From assembly GCA_035528275.1 (NCBI GenBank), contig DATKYV010000241.1, forward strand, positions 1 to 6,032: a stretch of 6,032 nucleotides of DNA. Direction: 5' to 3'. Under the pieces are notes generated by a model, which was given only the letters and a program-made list of their open reading frames with translations, was not told the DNA's origin and made no database searches. Source of the DNA: DATKYV01 sp035528275 (GTDB lineage: Bacteria; Acidobacteriota; Terriglobia; UBA7540). Shown piece by piece: positions 4,707 through 6,032 of this stretch. A program made the position numbers and the translations under genes. How positions within the stretch are numbered: position 1 is the first letter of the stretch; every line of letters starts with the position of its first letter.

Positions 4707-6032
4707 TTAGCTCTTGATGTTCTTCGTCGCGGGGTCCCAGACCGCCGCGGTCTTGTTGAAGTACGAGTAGTTCGACATGTGGCATCCGATCCCCGTGTGG
4801 TTCCCGAAGACTTCGTTCTCCACAACCGGTTTGCGGGTGCGCACCGACTCGAAGAAATTCGCTTCGTGGTCGGCGGTGTCGTTATAGCCCGGCGGCGGCA
4901 TATACACTTCCTGCTCCTCATCCACCGAGTACTTCCCGGGATCGGGCTGCGGATGCTCCTTGTGCCAGTTGGCGAGATATTCGTTGCGTAATTTCTCCGG
5001 CCAGCCGCCGATCGAGTAGTCCTCGGGCTGAGGCCGCTTGTTCTGCGGAACGAAGGTGAGCGTGTTGCCGCGAATGAACAGGGTTCCCTTCTTGCCGTAG
5101 AAACCAAAGAACTCGCCTTCCTGGTCGTTGTTGTGGTTGCAGCGCAGAACCACCTGGAAGTGGGGATAGTCGTACATCGTCCACAGCAGGTCCGGAAACT
5201 CCCGGCCGTCCTTGAAGTAGTAGATCCCACCGCTGGAGTAAGCGCGATCGGGTGGACGATTCGTTCCGGTAACCACGTAGATGCCGGAGAGGAGATGGAC
5301 GAAGAGGTCACCCGCCAGCCCGGCGCCGAAGTCCTTGAAACAGCGCCAGCGGAAAAAGAGCACGGGATCGAACGGACGCTTGGCCTTGCCGTCCAGGAAT
5401 GTGTTCCAGTCGATGGTCTTCTCGCTGGCATCCGGGGGAATGGGGTAGACCCACGCGCCGCTGGGTGTGTTGCGGTCCCAGGCAGCCTCGATCGTGTCCA
5501 CCTCTCCCAACTTTCCGGAATCCCAAATCTCTTTGGCCTTGGCGTAAAGAACGGAGCTGACGCGCTGGCTGCCCACCGTGCACATCCGCTTGTTCTTCTG
5601 GATGGCTTCCACCATGGCGTGGCCATCCGCGATGCTGTGCGACATGGGCTTTTCGCAATAGACGTCCTTGCCGGCTGCGGCGGCGTCTTCCACCAGCTTG
5701 CGGTGCCAGTGGTCCATGGTGGCCACGATGACCGCGTCGACGTCTTTGCGGTCGAGAATCTTGCGATAGTCGCCCGTGGTGTCGATGTCCTTGCCGCCCA
5801 GCGCTTCTTTGGCGGCGATCAGCCGGCTTTCATAGAGGTCGCACGCGGCGACGCACTCGGCCCCGGGAACGCTGCGCGAGGCCTGCAACAGATTGCAGGC
5901 ACGAATGCCCGCGCCGATAACCGCAAAGCGAACCGTGTCCGAGGGAGGAACGGGACGGGGCGAGGCCCAGAGCGTGCGGGGCTCGAGCAGCGTCACCTTC
6001 GCCGCCGCCCCCACCGCTGCCGCGCCCGCGCC
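4707..6032 (-). CDS. Tat-exported Gfo/Idh/MocA-family oxidoreductase (first of three paralogs, 5' end outside window)
   Basis: There are 441 residues in the window, with the reading frame open to the last base. The GTG at 6012-6014 is not the start: the six codons before it (Gly-Ala-Gly-Ala-Ala-Ala) align with the signal-peptide hydrophobic region of the next gene (its residues 15-20). About 14 residues, including the expected twin arginines, are therefore missing beyond the edge, and the full protein should be near 455. Counting from the first residue visible here, the nucleotide motif is IGAGIRA (39-45), in which the third glycine is alanine, unlike its two neighbours. CEKP lies at 126-129 (catalytic Lys128), and GDLFVHL gives Asp242 and His246. 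The Asp after strand 2 (CDLYESR) suggests NAD. It reads MDHWH where the other two read PDHWH. It comes first in the direction of transcription; any shared promoter lies outside the window. The substrate is unknown. Confidence 0.92.
   Translation of the reverse strand, partial: GAGAAAVGAAAKVTLLEPRTLWASPRPVPPSDTVRFAVIGAGIRACNLLQASRSVPGAECVAACDLYESRLIAAKEALGGKDIDTTGDYRKILDRKDVDAVIVATMDHWHRKLVEDAAAAGKDVYCEKPMSHSIADGHAMVEAIQKNKRMCTVGSQRVSSVLYAKAKEIWDSGKLGEVDTIEAAWDRNTPSGAWVYPIPPDASEKTIDWNTFLDGKAKRPFDPVLFFRWRCFKDFGAGLAGDLFVHLLSGIYVVTGTNRPPDRAYSSGGIYYFKDGREFPDLLWTMYDYPHFQVVLRCNHNNDQEGEFFGFYGKKGTLFIRGNTLTFVPQNKRPQPEDYSIGGWPEKLRNEYLANWHKEHPQPDPGKYSVDEEQEVYMPPPGYNDTADHEANFFESVRTRKPVVENEVFGNHTGIGCHMSNYSYFNKTAAVWDPATKNIKS

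Noticed and set aside
1648..6032. Assignment of the three enzymes to the glycosidase family GH109
   Set aside because: GH109 proteins share the fold and Tat export, but these keep the dehydrogenase-type Glu-Lys-Pro motif; without a search, the sequence supports only the broad Gfo/Idh/MocA family.

Overview
The window is GC-rich and carries two groups of genes on the minus strand, separated by a long intergenic region. The most likely source is a soil- or sediment-type Acidobacteriota (for example a Solibacter/Bryobacter relative). Planctomycetota and Verrucomicrobiota are also possible. The reasons are the tandem Tat-exported Gfo/Idh/MocA oxidoreductases, which are heavily expanded in those phyla, and the ECF sigma factor paired with a short zinc-finger anti-sigma protein. 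This placement is inference from gene content, not a database match.

Layout: 1-129 ends in a near-perfect rho-independent terminator that faces right, so some plus-strand transcript from outside the window stops here. 170-963 (minus) is a two-gene unit: an ECF sigma-70 factor (379-963) followed by a 75-residue zinc-binding anti-sigma-like protein (170-397), overlapping by 19 nt. 964-1647 has no convincing protein gene. It holds weak promoter candidates for the sigma gene, a folded plus-strand segment ending in a second strong terminator (1269-1305) that serves no visible gene, and several inverted repeats. 1648-6032 (minus) holds three paralogous NAD-type oxidoreductases in tandem. The gene at 4707-6032 is first in transcription order and its N-terminus is cut off by the window edge. 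It is followed by 3178-4539 and then 1648-3003.

The three oxidoreductases share one architecture: twin-arginine signal, N-terminal Rossmann domain, Glu-Lys-Pro catalytic motif, then a Gfo/Idh/MocA C-terminal domain with an Asp-x3-His motif. They probably act outside the cytoplasm on sugars or sugar derivatives, carrying a cofactor acquired before export, as in Zymomonas glucose-fructose oxidoreductase. The two intact ones have strong Shine-Dalgarno sites, and each gene is followed by a GC-rich hairpin without a clear U-tract. This fits a read-through or processed transcript better than three separately terminated units. The substrates cannot be read from the sequence. The sigma/anti-sigma pair could control the oxidoreductase cluster, but the window gives no direct evidence for it.

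I see no CRISPR array, insertion sequence, phage gene, tRNA or rRNA. The least explained part is the plus-strand folded element with its orphan terminator at about 1196-1305.
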